Shown: positions 43,859 to 56,094 of the stretch, piece after piece
How positions within the stretch are numbered: position 1 is the stretch's first letter
How the letters are laid out: each line of letters begins with the position of its first letter
Source: Strongylocentrotus droebachiensis
Lineage: Eukaryota > Echinodermata > Echinoidea > Camarodonta > Strongylocentrotidae
Assembly: GCA_035222895.1 (NCBI GenBank)
Contig: JAVYIG010006551.1
Coordinates: forward strand, 1 to 64,000
Direction: 5' to 3'
DNA: 64,000 bases
Notes under the pieces: generated by a model
Database searches by the model: none
What the model was told of the DNA's origin: nothing
What the model saw: only the letters and a program-made list of their open reading frames with translations
Made by a program: the position numbers and the translations under genes

Positions 43859-44825
43859 AGTCGGTATCTTCCTGGACTTTTCAAAGGCCTTCGACACCAT
43901 CGATCAAGAGGTTTTGTGTTTGTAATTGGATATGCTCTCACGGTGACCATTTGGGAAGAAAAACTACCCAGGGAGTGGAGGTCAAGGCTCAAAATACACG
44001 GGGGTGAAGGGCGATGGTGCAAATTGTGCGTGAATGAATCCGATGACCGATGTAATAATATTTGTAAAGCGCTTAGAGACGGTATTCCGTATAAAGTGCT
44101 ATATAAATCCAGATTATAATTATTATCATTATTCTTCTCTATAAGTTATCTCATTACGCAAGTCGCTGAAAGGCCTTTAAGTGGTTCAGGAACTACCTTA
44201 CTGGCTGTCAACATTATGTTTATATCAATGGAATCTCAAATGGAAAGCTTTACATGCGGAGTGCCGCTGCGCTCTTTACTTGGCCCGCCTTGTACTATAT
44301 ATTTATCAACGACTTCCATAATTGTTCTGATAATCTTTCCTTCCTTTTTATGCTGATGACTCGAACATTTTCCTTGCATATACAAATCTCCAAATCATTA
44401 TGAATACAACACACCACGAACTAAACACTGTTTTAAACTGGATCCATTCAAACAAGTTGTCACTTTATATAAACAACACAAATTTCATTTTATTCAGAAA
44501 TACAATTGACATTTACCGGGACCAACATTACTATACAACTCAATTCTCATTCAAATCGAAACAACTAAATTCCTAGGTATATACATCGACAACAAACTAA
44601 CATGGTAAACACACATAAATCGTATCAACAAACTTATATCGAGAGATACAGGTGTCATCGGCAAACACATTTCCTACCCATGTCTTTCTTATTTTGTACT
44701 CTACACTCATTCCTCAGCAATCATTTTTTTTCTTATACAAAAACGAACTATCAGAACTGTTAACAATACAAGCGATCGAACCCATACATCCCCACTCTTT
44801 CACTCATGTAAGCTGAATGAGTAAC
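43859..44825 (+). mobile_element. Decayed CR1/Jockey-like LINE fragment with SINE insertion
   Basis: Starts with reverse-transcriptase sequence VGIFLDFSKAFDTIDQ and continues after the insertion with LYKLSHYASR and KAFKWFRNYLTGCQHY, then the FLLFADDS-like region (out of frame), NFLGIYIDNKLTW and a C-terminal KRTIRTVNNTSDRTHTSPLF. Several frame changes and stops show it is old. The inserted piece at about 43910-44130 is a SINE-like repeat. Confidence 0.75.
43911..44130 (+). repeat. SINE-like repeat inside the CR1-like LINE
   Basis: Contains AAACTACCCAGGGAGTGGAG, GAATCCGATGACCGATGTAA, TTTGTAAAGCGCTTAGAGAC and GTGCTATATAAAT, ending in ATTATTATC. The same order is found at 59225-59375. The GACCGGGGTAAT part is shared with the lectin-intron SINE. 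Confidence 0.65.
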
Positions 44826-45640
44826 ATGGAAAAATGAATTCGTTTACATGATCGCATTATGTCTAATTCATTATAGTTCTAATGTTTTCTGACTGTTTTC
44901 AAGACATATCATTTTTGTCGATCATAGTTCTATCTAGCTTTATGTCTCATGGTAGTTTTTAGGAAAAGCAATCTAAGCAACGATTGCTGTATTTTAGCGA
45001 CATTCATTCTCCATTCTGCTCTTTAATTCTACTTTGACAAGCAGTAGCAATTTCATATTTCAGGACAGTTGATTGCACTTGGTTGAATACACTGTTCGCA
45101 GGAATAAGTAGAGAGATATAGAAGTGACCATTCTCACCATCAACGACGATGTATTATTATTATTCTTATTTGTTCATCGTCTTTACGATGCTATTTGAAT
45201 GAGAAAGAAAACAAGTTTCAATCGTTGATAAGAGATGTCAATAGAGTCCTTTGTTTCTAAGATTTTGTTCCGACTTGTTTTCAATTAAAAGGTCGAGCAC
45301 GAGATCTTAATCTACTTGATGCAAGCCCAAAATTCCTTAACAACAATTGAAACTTCTTTTTTTGTTGTGGGTAGTGAATGTCAAATTAACAAGGTCTAAA
45401 AAAAAAATAGGTTTCGGAATTCTGTTACGAGTCATTTGTTGAACAAATCATGAATGAAATAACGAGTTGAATAGACGTATGCATTTGTATAAACATTATA
45501 TTTAACAATATCAGTTTGTATATTGTAAGACATTGTTAAGTATTCTTATTTTTAAATTATCGATTGTAATAGTTTATTCATTATTTTTGATTCGTAACGC
45601 TTTCTAAACCGATTTGTAGCAAAATACTCTGTTTAGCTAT

Positions 45641-46190
45641 TTAAAAATACTATGTCCCTTTTGCAGCCAACCTCAAATTCTGTAGAATTTTGCAGGAATT
45701 ATGAATATGTCATGTATATCATATCTGTAAAATTTAGACGTTAACAGCGTCATAAAATTCAAATTATGCAAGGAAACCCGTTTACTTGCTAGACTTCATT
45801 TCCAGACACTATTGAGTGACTGACTGGCCTTTTTCCTTCTTTGGTAATAACATACATGGAATGAGCTGTTAAGGGTACATGAGCATTTGTCTACATCAAT
45901 AACCCACTTCTCGTAATGGCCAAAATTAAACTGATTGAATCTTTGCGCAGCATAAAACGTATGACCAGTCGGTACAATGGTCTGATAATCAGACTATTAC
46001 TTACTGGCTCTATAACTCCTAAGGCGATTCGACAACTAATAGTCGTTATTTTCCCACTTAAAGACATTTTCAAGCCCCCCCCCCCTTTTTTTTTAAGGGA
46101 AGTTCTAAATTAGTATTTTTCTTTCAAATGCCGTTGGAATTTAACCTTTTCCCCTTTTTTTGGCCTGCAAATGGGACATAGTACCTTTAA
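45641..46190. mobile_element. TTAA-flanked MITE, family B, copy 1
   Basis: TTAA then AAATACTATGTCCC at the left and GGGACATAGTACCT then TTAA at the right. It is the inverse orientation of the copy at 60432-60944. No coding capacity; a short frame on each strand is chance. Confidence 0.8.
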
Positions 46191-48417
46191 AGCTGATCTG
46201 CCGTAGTTTACAGGAGGGATTAGAGCGCCCTGCAAGGTCACTGGACAGGTGGTTATCTCATCAACTCAGCTCTTAGTTAACATAAGGAAAAGACGATCAT
46301 GGGGGACCAATGGTCACCGATTAGGCATTGTTTGTTATATAGAGGGCGCAAGTAGTTACAAGTAGTACAGTGGGCCTTTAAGGGGTTACATTCAACTAGC
46401 ACATGAGCTGTAATCCGGCCCCTTTACCAACCAATATGTTCTCTTCTTCTTGTATATGTAAATATAATTATATAAAATATATTACTATATTGCTGTTGAT
46501 AAGTAAAAATCAAAAATCAAATTAATACCTTAAATTGGCAATATATCATGATATATCCATCTAAACGATGTGATTTGTGTGTCTTTACCTAGGTCTTGGG
46601 GTCGAAGAATCCATTCATACTACTTACAATGGGTTATGGCTACCAGGACACCTAGAAATCCAAGATGGCGTACAAAATGGCTGCCAGTCTCCTAACTACA
46701 CTGTTAGTCATAAAGGTGGAATAATTATTTTTACCCCAATGGAATGATTTTGACAATGATTTATTCCTACTAGATCTACATAATAGTATACATACTCAGA
46801 TTTTATTGAATAATAGTTGGCGAGTGTTTGTGAGACTGCTTAAGTATGTGTGTGCTAGTATACTAATCAACTAGGGGACCTACGTCCTTAAGTCATAACT
46901 GACAAAAGGGCAGTAATATACCTGATAGACACGGTTTTTTATCCTGGGGCCTCACAGTAACGAGGCCATTGCTAAGCTACTGAATCATGACTGTATGTAG
47001 TGGAGGCTAGGTTACGGGGCCACCCCCGCAAATACAAAAAACAAAGAAAATGCAATAAATTATCAATATTTAATTACATTTCCCCCCCCCCCCCCGGTCC
47101 CCGACAGGAAAAAACATAGGGCCATGCATTATGGCTCAAGGCACGGCCCTAGAGAGGATTTTTTTTCTTCTATTGGAAGCCTGTGAGTCAGTTAATATAG
47201 AAGAAGTACATGTAAAATATACTGCTTCATTCCGCTTCATCCACATCAGAAAAGGATTTCACCTTCTTTTCTCCTCCTGTTTGCCTCTAACACTTCTTTT
47301 CACAAACTTAGAAAAACACCCCAAACTACAAAGTCTACCCACACACACACACACTATTTTCTTCTCTTTTACATTTTTATCTCACTTCCGTGTTTAAAAT
47401 CCCAAATTGTTCATACTCCTTCAAAGCGACACACAATTCAATCTCACCCAAGCTAGACGCCAGCTGCTATTCTTACCTTCGTAATATAAATTCCAAAAGA
47501 ACGATGAGAATATAAAGACGTCGAAATAAAAACCTCGTCGAAAGAAGATTAATTTATCAATATCTACTCCAAATTTGTTCCAGACGCACTCAAGATGGCG
47601 CCGAGTTACATATCGTCTAATTTCTAACTTCTGCGCATTTGGCAGTGATATGCATGGAAAGCCCTGAATACAACTCATATTATGCGTCATACAGTGCAAA
47701 AGAAGGGCAAGCAAGAAGAAAATAATATGACAATTGATAGGCGCCGTTGCACTCTGCGAATAAAATGACATGATTGTGAGTAACAGCAGGCATCCATTGA
47801 CAAAGAAGAACATCTGATAATAGTACATGCTTCTGAAATCCTTGGATTTGTCAGTTGGCTGTGAACAAAATTTGTTACAGCATTTTGGCACTTAAAATTG
47901 ATAACAAGTCTAATGAACATTGGGCCCAGAAATTTGGTTTACGATTACTCATGGGGTGCGAATGATTTTGCTTTTCAATGGACTTGTTAATAAATTGAAT
48001 GCATACGTGTTTTTTTTGACAACTTAAAAGCTTCGCCACATGGTTGCCTGACATTTTAATGATGTAAAGACATTACAAACAACGACAAAGTGTGATGCGG
48101 AAGCAGTACCTCCATCCAGATTCATGTAAAGATAGAAACAATGACGAAGACGATCCTTGATAACGTTTTAACTACAATGTGGGAGTTTTAATGTCTGAAA
48201 ATATAGTTTGTCCCGCTTTTGCTCCACACTTTGTGGGTTGTTTCCCATGTTTAAGTCGAAGTGTCCTTCAAGCTGATGCCCCCTCCATTTAAAGATACTC
48301 CCCAACCCCTGAGATATATTCATTTATTTTACCAGTGTTTCCATATTTACTGGTTAGATATATTGACTGCTATGAGAGGCATCGTTGTTTCTATAAACTT
48401 AAGGGGACGTTACATCC
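46191..48417. other. Intergenic island, little recognised
   Basis: About 46760-46895 repeats intron 2 sequence of L1 and L7 (AGATTTTATTGAATAATAG; TCAACTAGGGGACCTACG). A poly-C tract lies at about 47083-47097. A 156-codon minus-strand frame (47421-47891) is hydrophobic and AT-rich and has no domain I recognise; I do not call it a gene. No lectin exons are present. Confidence 0.4.
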
Positions 48418-48419
48418 TG

Positions 48420-48578
48420 TTATAACCTCGAGGCGCGCATGGGCGGGCGGCGCGCCGTGGTTCCCCCCAGAGCCAGTATAGAAACAGCTATGCTTGGAAT
48501 ATTAAAACAGTCGATATATCTTTTATATACTGAATTCACAACAAAATCTACAAAGAATTCTTACCTTATCCTTTTCTT
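48420..48578. repeat. Dispersed GC-rich segment, second copy
   Basis: GGGCGGGCGGCGCGCC, GAGCCAGTATAGAAACAGCT, GTCGATATATCTTTTATATA and TCTACAAAGAATTCTTACC match 17010-17160 in order. Confidence 0.7.
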
Positions 48579-48730
48579 GACTAAAGACTGGGCTCGAAAT
48601 GAGCTATAATCAGCGTTGATGAAAAATCGTTTGAACGCTCTCCCGCAGTAACCGTGTTTTGTAACGACGTTTTGAGTCATGATTCATATTTGTGATTCTA
48701 GCTTTGAAAAATCGTGGAACGCACCCTTTA

Positions 48731-50541
48731 AGGTGCATTTAATCGACACTTTTTTACCCTAGAATCACGATTTTTAAAGACGTTTTAGTTTAAAACACGT
48801 TTCGTTCAAGCGATTTTTTTCGTCGGTCATAAAAATAAACATGTTTTAGGGTGCGTTTAATCGAACTTTTCACCCTAGAAACACGATGTTTAAAGACGTT
48901 TAGTTTAAAACACGTTCCGTTCAAACGATTTTTTTCGTCGGTCGTAAAAATAAACGTGTTTAAAAACACAAACATGAAACGCTGAAAAAGATGCGTTTTG
49001 TTTTATGATTCTGCAGAATCGCGGTCGCTAAAATTCGATTGAACGAACGGAGTTCTCAATCATGATTCTATGGCGTCATTTTCGTGGCCTGTTCCGGTTT
49101 GGGCAAAAACCGCGCGCCTGCTTTTCATGCAATTTGCGTTCACTATACCATGCTCTTTATCGTGGCCAGTTCCGTTATGTTATTCCTTGTTTTCGTTCTA
49201 TCATTTTCTCTTTCTGTCTTTCCTTATGTTATTCTTTGTTTCTTCCTTCTATCACTTTCTCTTATGTTATTCTTTGTTTCTTCCTTCTATTCTTATGTTA
49301 TTCTTTGTTTCTTCCTTCTATTCTTATGTTATTCTTTGTTTTTTCCTTCTATTCTTATATTATTCTTTGTTTTTTCCTTCCATCACCTTTTCGTATGTTA
49401 TTCTTTGTTTTAATCATTCTATCACTATCTCTTTCTGTCTGTCCTTATGTTATTCTTTGATTCTTCCTTCTATCACTTTCTCTTATGTTATTCTTTGTTT
49501 CTTCCTTCTATTCTTTAATGTTATTCTATGTTTTTTCCTTCTATTCTTATATTATCCTTTATTTTTTCCTTCCATCACCTTTTCGTATGTTATTCTTTGT
49601 TTTAATCATTCTATCATTTTCTCTTTCTGTCTTTCTTATGTAATTCTTCTTTTTAATCATTCTATCACTATCTCTTTCTGTCTTTCCTTATGTTATTCTT
49701 TGTTTCTTCCTTCTATCACTTTCTCTTATGTTATTCTTTGTTTCTTCCTTCTATTTTTGTGTTATTATTATTTTTTTGCTTCTATCACCTTTTCTTATGT
49801 TATTCTTTGTTTTTATAAATCTATCACTTTCTCTTTTGTAATTCTTTGTTTCTTCCTTCTACTCTTATGTTATTCTTTGTTTTATTCCTTCTACCACCGT
49901 TTCGTATGTAATTCCTTGTTTTAAGCATTCTATCACTTTCTCTTTCTATCTTTTCTTATGCTATTCTTTGTTTTTTCCTTCTATCACTTTTTCTTATGTT
50001 ATTCTTTGTTTTAATCATTCTATAAATTTCTCTTTTTGTCTTTCATTATGTTATTCTTTGATTCTTCCTTCTACCACCGTCTCTTATGTTATTCTTTGTT
50101 TTAATAATTCTATCATTTTCTCTTTCTGCCTTTCCTTATGTTATTATTTGTTTCCTTCTTCTATCACTTTCTCCTATGTTATTCTTTGTTTTAATCATTC
50201 TATCACTTTCTCTTTCTGTTTTTCCTTACGTTATTCTTTGTTTCTTCCTTCTATCACCTTCTCATTCTTTGTTGTATTATTGCGATCTATGCTCAAAACA
50301 GCAGTCGACAGTTGGCCGTAAACAATTCCAGAAAGCGCGCGCCGAAGTTGACCTATACTTCCTGGTTCAAACTGCGCAGTGTGAAGCGCAGTGGCTGGGC
50401 TCGAAATGGGCTATACTAGAATCAGTGTTAATGGCAAATCGCTTGAATGCTTTTCCGCAGTGACCTTGTTTTGTAACGGCGTTTTGATTTGTGATTCATG
50501 TTTGTGATTCTAGTTTCGAGAAATTGCTTGAACGCACCCTT
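48731..50541. mobile_element. 1.8 kb TIR element carrying a pyrimidine-rich minisatellite
   Basis: The left end TAAGGTGCATTTAATCG...CCCTAGAATCACGA pairs with the right end (complement TAAGGGTGCGTTCAAGCAAT...CTAGAATCACAAA). A 113-base subterminal segment is doubled at 48733-48960. The centre (about 49185-50275) is a satellite-like array. A piece resembling the right end also stands outside the left end (48594-48730). No transposase is seen, so it would be non-autonomous. Extent inferred from end similarity only. Confidence 0.55.
49185..50275. repeat. Minisatellite, TTATGTTATTCTTTG units
   Basis: Units of 31, 38 and about 52 bases built from TTATGTTATTCTTTGTTTC, TTCCTTCTATCACTTTCTC and TTTAATCATTCTATCAC. 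All plus-strand frames stay open because the unit has almost no stop codons, which makes Phe/Leu/Ser-rich pseudo-proteins up to 284 residues. Confidence 0.9.
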
Positions 50542-51420
50542 AGTCACCAATAATTGATGAAGGTCGTTTACATTTAGTTGTGGTACCAAAGAAATTGTCC
50601 ACCCGCTATCATGTTTCTCTCTTGTTAATAATTGTTTAATCTATTGTTGCATAAATGAACTGATGATATTCGGGTCAGTTTTCTTAGTTTTTTGCAGGCT
50701 TCCATTGTTTGGCCTCGATAGGCTCCTTCTCCTCCGACCTCCGGTAAAGCATTGACACCAGCAGTGCTTTGTACCAAGCAACCTAACACAGCATTATCAC
50801 ATCCATTAGGTGTGGATACTGAGAGTCCCTAATCCTTGATTTAAAAATGTCATTGTTATATTATATATATTAATTGCTTACGACAGGGTTTCATCTGCAA
50901 TATTTGGATTTAAGGTTCAATATTCCAGCTTTACACTTTGACGCTGTAGGAATACTTTTTATACCAGGTTCCGAAATATAATCGAACGTCATCGTTAGGT
51001 TGATCTTTCTCTCTCTCTCTCTCTCTCTCTTATTCTTCTGTCATATATCTCTTTTCATCTCTCTCTTTCCCACCTTTCTCTCTCTCTCTCTCTCTCTCTC
51101 CCCAATCGTTCTCTCTCTCTCTCTCTAACTCTCCTCCCCTTCTCCTACTTTTCTATCTCTCCAATTTCATCATCCTTTCTTTCATTCTTTCATTAATAGA
51201 TCCTTTTCTATCTTTTTTTCTCTTTGTTGCTCACTACCCTTCGCTCTCTCCTTCCCTCTAATACCGCTCTTTCTCTCTCTAACTATCTCTCTTACCTTCT
51301 CACGTTCAGGTCAAACTATCTATTTAGCTACTCACAAAGTATGCATGATATTTTGTTGTTGTACACGATTCTTGAAATGATACATCTGATTTACCTTAAA
51401 GGCAACTGTTATTGATTATG
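50542..51420. repeat. Left flank of L7, duplicated from the L1 flank
   Basis: Matches 10271-11280 from TAGTCACCAATAATTGATG on, with a CT tract at about 51005-51310. The match stops exactly at the end of the TIR element to its left. Confidence 0.75.
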
Positions 51421-51790
51421 TCAACGACCACTCTGGTCGTTAGCACACACTTGCTTACACACATCACCACTATGGTAATCTACTGTGGTCACTTACACAC
51501 ATTACAACTGTAGTATTTATAACACATCAAAATTTAGTTCGTTTACACATATTACCGCTGTGATAGTTTATACACATTACCACAGTGGTCATTTACACAT
51601 ATTTACCACTATAGTTCTTACAAAACATCAACATTGTGGTCGATTACATATATTCCCACTGTGGTCGCTTACACATATTGACATTGTGATCGTTTACACA
51701 CGTTTACCGCTGTAGTGCTTAAAACATCTCAACATTGTTGTAGTTGACAGACATTGCCACTGTAGTAATTTACACATAATTTTATATCCA
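51421..51790. repeat. 25-bp minisatellite, array G (3' of L7)
   Basis: Drifted units, colinear with array A. A separate group of perfect units directly overlaps the L7 stop codon (52085-52195). Confidence 0.85.
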
Positions 51791-52166
51791 CAAAATATCC
51801 ATATATCCATTTATCCTTTTCCTTTTTTATTATCATCTACAATCTCTTTTTCTATCTATCTTTTCTTCAATGCTCTACCCATCTCCTCTGCGTAGACCTA
51901 CCTTTGGTCCTCTTCAACTATCTTATTTCATGTAACTTACCCAACTAAAGCTGTTATGAATTTAGTTTACCATTACTTAAACTGTTTATGATTATGATTA
52001 TTTATTGATCTCTGTATTAACTTTGAACAATGAAAAAAGAAATTTCCGAATTGACAATATAATTATATTCAATTTCAATTTCCATTGCACTTTCAATTTG
52101 TGGTGATTTACACACATTACCACTGTGGTAGTTTACACACATTACCACTGTGGTAGTTTACACACA

Positions 52167-52498
52167 TTACCACTGTGGTAGTTTACACACATAAGCTGAC
52201 CCATGGTATGGACCGTCACCGTCCGAATCACAAGCGAAATCATTCCACTTAGAGGACGGACCGAACACGGTGCAGTCCTGGTTTCCACCATAGCTGTTAG
52301 GCTGTCCACTCTTCCAGATCTCATAGTCTAGGCTCGAGCCGTCACTCCATTCCCAGCTAGCCTCCGTAGTCTGGTCATGCAGACCGATCCATACATAGGT
52401 AGTGGATGTAACCTATTAACAAAAAAGTGTTTAGCATTTATTTAAAAGGGGATAAAGCAAGGAAAAGGGTGGGAAAACATGGAAAGGTAGAGTATAAA

Positions 52499-52530
<32 letters not shown>

Positions 52531-55493
52531 GGATTTTCATTCTACATACGGTGATCACATAAAAACTTATTTTACCGAGAGCCTTATAAAGCAACAACAA
52601 ATTACACTGTCGCTCATATAGTCCGAATATTTTAGTTTTACCCCAATTCATGGAATTATTTTAAAAATAATTTAAAAATAATAGATCTAGATAATAGTAT
52701 ACATTCTCAGATTTTATTGAATAATAATTTGCCAATGTGTGTTTGCGTATTACTGCTAAAGCATGTGTATGCTACTATGCTTATCAACTAGGGGACCTAC
52801 GCCCTTAAGTATGGTAAAAAAAAATATTCCACCATTATGACCAACAGTGTATTTACTTGCCACAACCTAATTACAGTTACATTTATACTGGTTCTTGCCC
52901 TTTGGCTTTAAAAGCTCTCGAGCAACATCCTCCCAGCTCCTTCTAAGTTCGAAAACCGGTCTCACCCAAAAACTACCTCAGCTCCAAACTTTATAAACAC
53001 TTCCAAAACCCTAGTCCAGAATCTGGCCTATTTAATTTTGATCTCCACCACATCAACGCTACCTCTCCCTACTTACTTGCTACCAGCCGATGATGGCGTG
53101 ATCATTAAATTAAGACGCCTTGCGAAAAAAAATCATCAGGCTGGGCTGGTGAGCATAATTATGAGTTTGTTGATAACGACATCTTCGACGGCTTGAATCA
53201 AGTGTAGGGAAATTATAAAGGACCGTGCAGATTCTGGACTACCAAAACCCCTGCCCAAATTGGGGCTAGTCTCTCAATTCAGACCTCCCTTTTAAATCGT
53301 TCGAGCATCCAATTAATGTAACAGTATCATTCTAGTATTCTTCGTTGTTTAACTCTTGCCATTCCATTATCAAATATTATATTATTTATATTCCATCTCC
53401 CTTTCTTTCCCTTATTTCTTCGCCCTTCACTTCCATATTATGAGTACCCTAACAAGTGTATTCTTAATGGGATTTACGCCCTCTTCCTTTTGACAGTTGT
53501 TATGCATTCTCAACACATCTTACATCGTTATATGTATTTAATAGTTGAGTACCGGTTTAATGTGAAAAAATGGAAGAAATTAAATGCTACTTTGAACAGG
53601 AAAGGGAAGTTAAAAGCGTACCACTTTACTGCGGATGCTTTCGTAAAGCACCGAAAGAAAGGTCATCTCTTCTTTCGAATGGATAGAAGTGAGATGTCCA
53701 AGACTGATGGTAGAGTCAATATCAGAGCAAGGAACGGAGAAACCAGAGCAGTGCATCTCAGCTCCAAGCCAAGTAATGTTTTTCACCGAGAAATACCTAG
53801 CGAGAAATTAGGGAGATGACAATATTTCAAATGAATCTGAAAGATTTTTGTTCTAAACTTACAAATTTAAATCTGAAATTTAAGTCTAAAATTATAGTGC
53901 CAGAACTCTACCCACTTATTGGCAAGCTTGCTGCACCCTTCTTACAGTAATCAAATATAACAAGATACTTCGTCATAACAAAACGAGATAGGAAACAAAC
54001 AAATACATCGATAAAATGGTTAAGGAGTTAAAATAAAAAATATGAATAAAAACACATGAAATGATGTAGTGAGTGTACTTAGGGGTTTTGGAATAAACAC
54101 ACTCATAAGAAATTAGCCATATCCAAAAGCAGAAAAAGCAAATGCACTGTACACGTAAGTGCTACGCTGGTGGCAACACTGCTTGGCCGAATAAGCCATT
54201 TCGTGTCATTTTGAATATGAGAGCGAGAGCAATCCTTTTCATACACATTTCTGTATTTTCCAAACAGACATAAAAAGAATGACAAAGCCTAAGATTATTC
54301 TTCGATATTACAAGAACTCAACGTTCTCTTGAAAACTGAAAATTTATAGTCTCCTGATCTATAGAGGTGTCGTGGTCTAGTGGATACGTCAATTTAGATC
54401 CCCCTGGTTCGCGGTTCGAGTCCCACCACGGTACTAATGTCCTTTGACAAGACAATAATCTACATTTACCAGGTATTAAAGTGACTCGGTAACATTGTTG
54501 AAGGTTGATGAAAAAATTGCTTAATTTTTGTATAAAATGTTACTTACTATATTCCTTCTACTGTACTAACCCTCTGACAAGCAAAAAATCCTGAAAAAAA
54601 ATCTCAAACCACGAAGGCGTCAATGTATGACACCCTCTAACACTGATTAACAGTAAATTCTCCCAACCATTTTTGAATTTTCCCAACCGTTTTTCCATGA
54701 AAAAAAGACACAAAACAGGCTTTAAAAAATCTGTCAACACTTAAATGTCTGGAATGGAATGTAGAGCCATTTGATTGCTTTGTGACGATTTACATTCACC
54801 TAAAATGTAATTAAATTGTAATAATATAGTTGGGAGAATTAAGGAATCGATCAGATCAGTTTTTCCCAATTTATACAATGAATAATGGTCCGTTTTCAAT
54901 TATCTTTAATAGTACATCTAGCATTGAAGTCACTACCTTAGCACCACTATCTCTCATCTGAACAATGTTACCAAGTCCCTTTAAATGGGTGAGGATCCGG
55001 TAGGATGCGAACGTTTATGTGGTTTGATTGGCAAGTGTGCGCTTGTAAAATGGCGCCTGCCGGATTACCCCTCCCCCCCCCCCGTATGCACTATCATGTG
55101 CAGATTAGCAAATGAATCCAATGACCGGGGTAATCATTACAATGTAAACGCTTTGAATATCTACATTTACTACGCAGTATTGGGCGCTATACCAATGTGA
55201 CTTTTATCATTAGTACTATTATTTTTTTTATAATTATTATTATTACAATTATCATCATCATTATTATCATTATTAATATCATCATTATCATCATTATTAT
55301 TACTATCATTATTATCATAATCGTTATTTACATAATCATTTTTTTTAATTATGTATGCTTACCTGTAGCAGTTATTCTGGAAGGCTGTCCACAGAGGAGG
55401 ACACCCACACCCTCCGGCTTGGCAGCCCGGTAGGACCGGCAGCATCACAGCTGACGATGCGATGACCAAGATCGTGACTATCTTGTTGAACAT
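52167..55493 (-). CDS. Echinoidin-like C-type lectin L7 (3 exons)
   Basis: Secreted lectin, 183 residues. Exon 1 is 55363-55493, exon 2 53622-53796 and exon 3 52167-52412, open and in phase. Exon 3 starts VTSTTYVWIGLHDQ and carries QPNSYGGNQDC, SSKWNDFACDSDGDGPYHG and VCKLPQW. Exons 2 and 3, intron 2 and the 3' flank are closest to L1. The last codons form the first unit of four perfect 25-base repeats (52085-52195). Intron 2 has a 230-base insertion that L1 lacks. Intron 1 has the clean SINE head and a whole family A MITE, as in L5. Upstream are the promoter-proximal repeat and a very long minisatellite. Confidence 0.9.
53012..53241. mobile_element. 230-bp MITE with 9-bp target duplication (L7 intron 2)
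   Basis: Ends TAGTCCAGAATCTG and CAGATTCTGGACTA are perfect 14-base inverted repeats. CCAAAACCC stands on both sides (53003-53011, 53242-53250), while L1 has it once at the empty site near 13016-13024. A 9-base duplication points to a Mutator-like source. Confidence 0.9.
54366..54440 (+). repeat. tRNA-derived SINE head in L7 intron 1
   Basis: GTGTCGTGGTCTAGTGGATA and GGTTCGCGGTTCGAGTCCC, nearly the same as in L5. Confidence 0.6.
54476..54984. mobile_element. TTAA-flanked MITE, family A, whole (L7 intron 1)
   Basis: TTAA then AGTGACTCGGTAACATTGTT, and AACAATGTTACCAAGTCCCT then TTAA. Same site in the SINE as in L5 and L1, so it was inherited through duplication. Confidence 0.85.
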
Positions 55494-55559
55494 TTTGGCT
55501 ACAAATAAACGTCTGTCTTTTAGTAACTGTTCACAGCAATATGAAAAAATATATGTTTT

Positions 55560-56094
55560 GAATATGATGGATGCTGGCCTGATAATGAGGAAATGTGTCC
55601 CGATACTCAGAATCTATAGAAGGCTGAGCTTGTTTTGTCGTTTTTAATGTATACGCCCATAAAGTGTAAGTTTTCACATTTATAAAAAAAAAAAAATGTT
55701 TAATATGACGGATGTTGGCACTAAGATAAGAAAATGTATCCCAATACCGTCAGAAATCATAGAAGGCTGAGCTGGTTTCGTTGTTTGTAAACACATATAA
55801 GAAGGAAATGCGCTCCGGATTAAATGGACTAATTTCCTTTCTTTCTCTCTCTTCGTGTCTCTCTCTCATACAAACATACACCCTCTCTATCTGCCTATCG
55901 TTCTATCTCTCTCCCTCTCGTCTATCAAATATCCCTATCTCTTTCTTCACCCATTCATAATTTAGGTCAAACTATTTCTCTACTTTGATTGGATTCTTAA
56001 AATGATACATCTGATTAGCCAAACATTTTGTAATCTTACAGCCGATTTTATTTTATTATGTCAACTTTGTGAAGGATATAAAACGGGGTCGTCT
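55560..56094. repeat. L7 upstream flank: 139-bp repeat and CT tract
   Basis: About 1.8 units of the promoter-proximal repeat (to about 55805), then the CT tract (55835-55945) and the AATTTAGGTCAAACTATT segment. Confidence 0.65.

Noticed and set aside
45916-46113. Short frame beginning MAKIKLIESL
   Set aside because: It lies inside the family B MITE and is not conserved in the second copy.
47421-47891. 156-codon minus-strand frame with hydrophobic stretches
   Set aside because: No recognisable domain, AT-rich composition, and no splice or promoter context. It could be an exon of an unknown gene, but nothing supports it beyond length.
49070-49924. 284-codon plus-strand reading frame rich in Phe, Leu and Ser
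   Set aside because: It lies wholly in the TTATGTTATTCTTTG minisatellite, where all frames are open for lack of stop codons; the neighbouring frames are equally long and repetitive.
48594-50541. Direct repeats of about 145 bases around a central array, considered as an element with terminal direct repeats
   Set aside because: The inner inverted pairing (48731 with 50541) explains the ends better, no retroelement genes are present, and the outer left repeat looks like the end of a separate copy.
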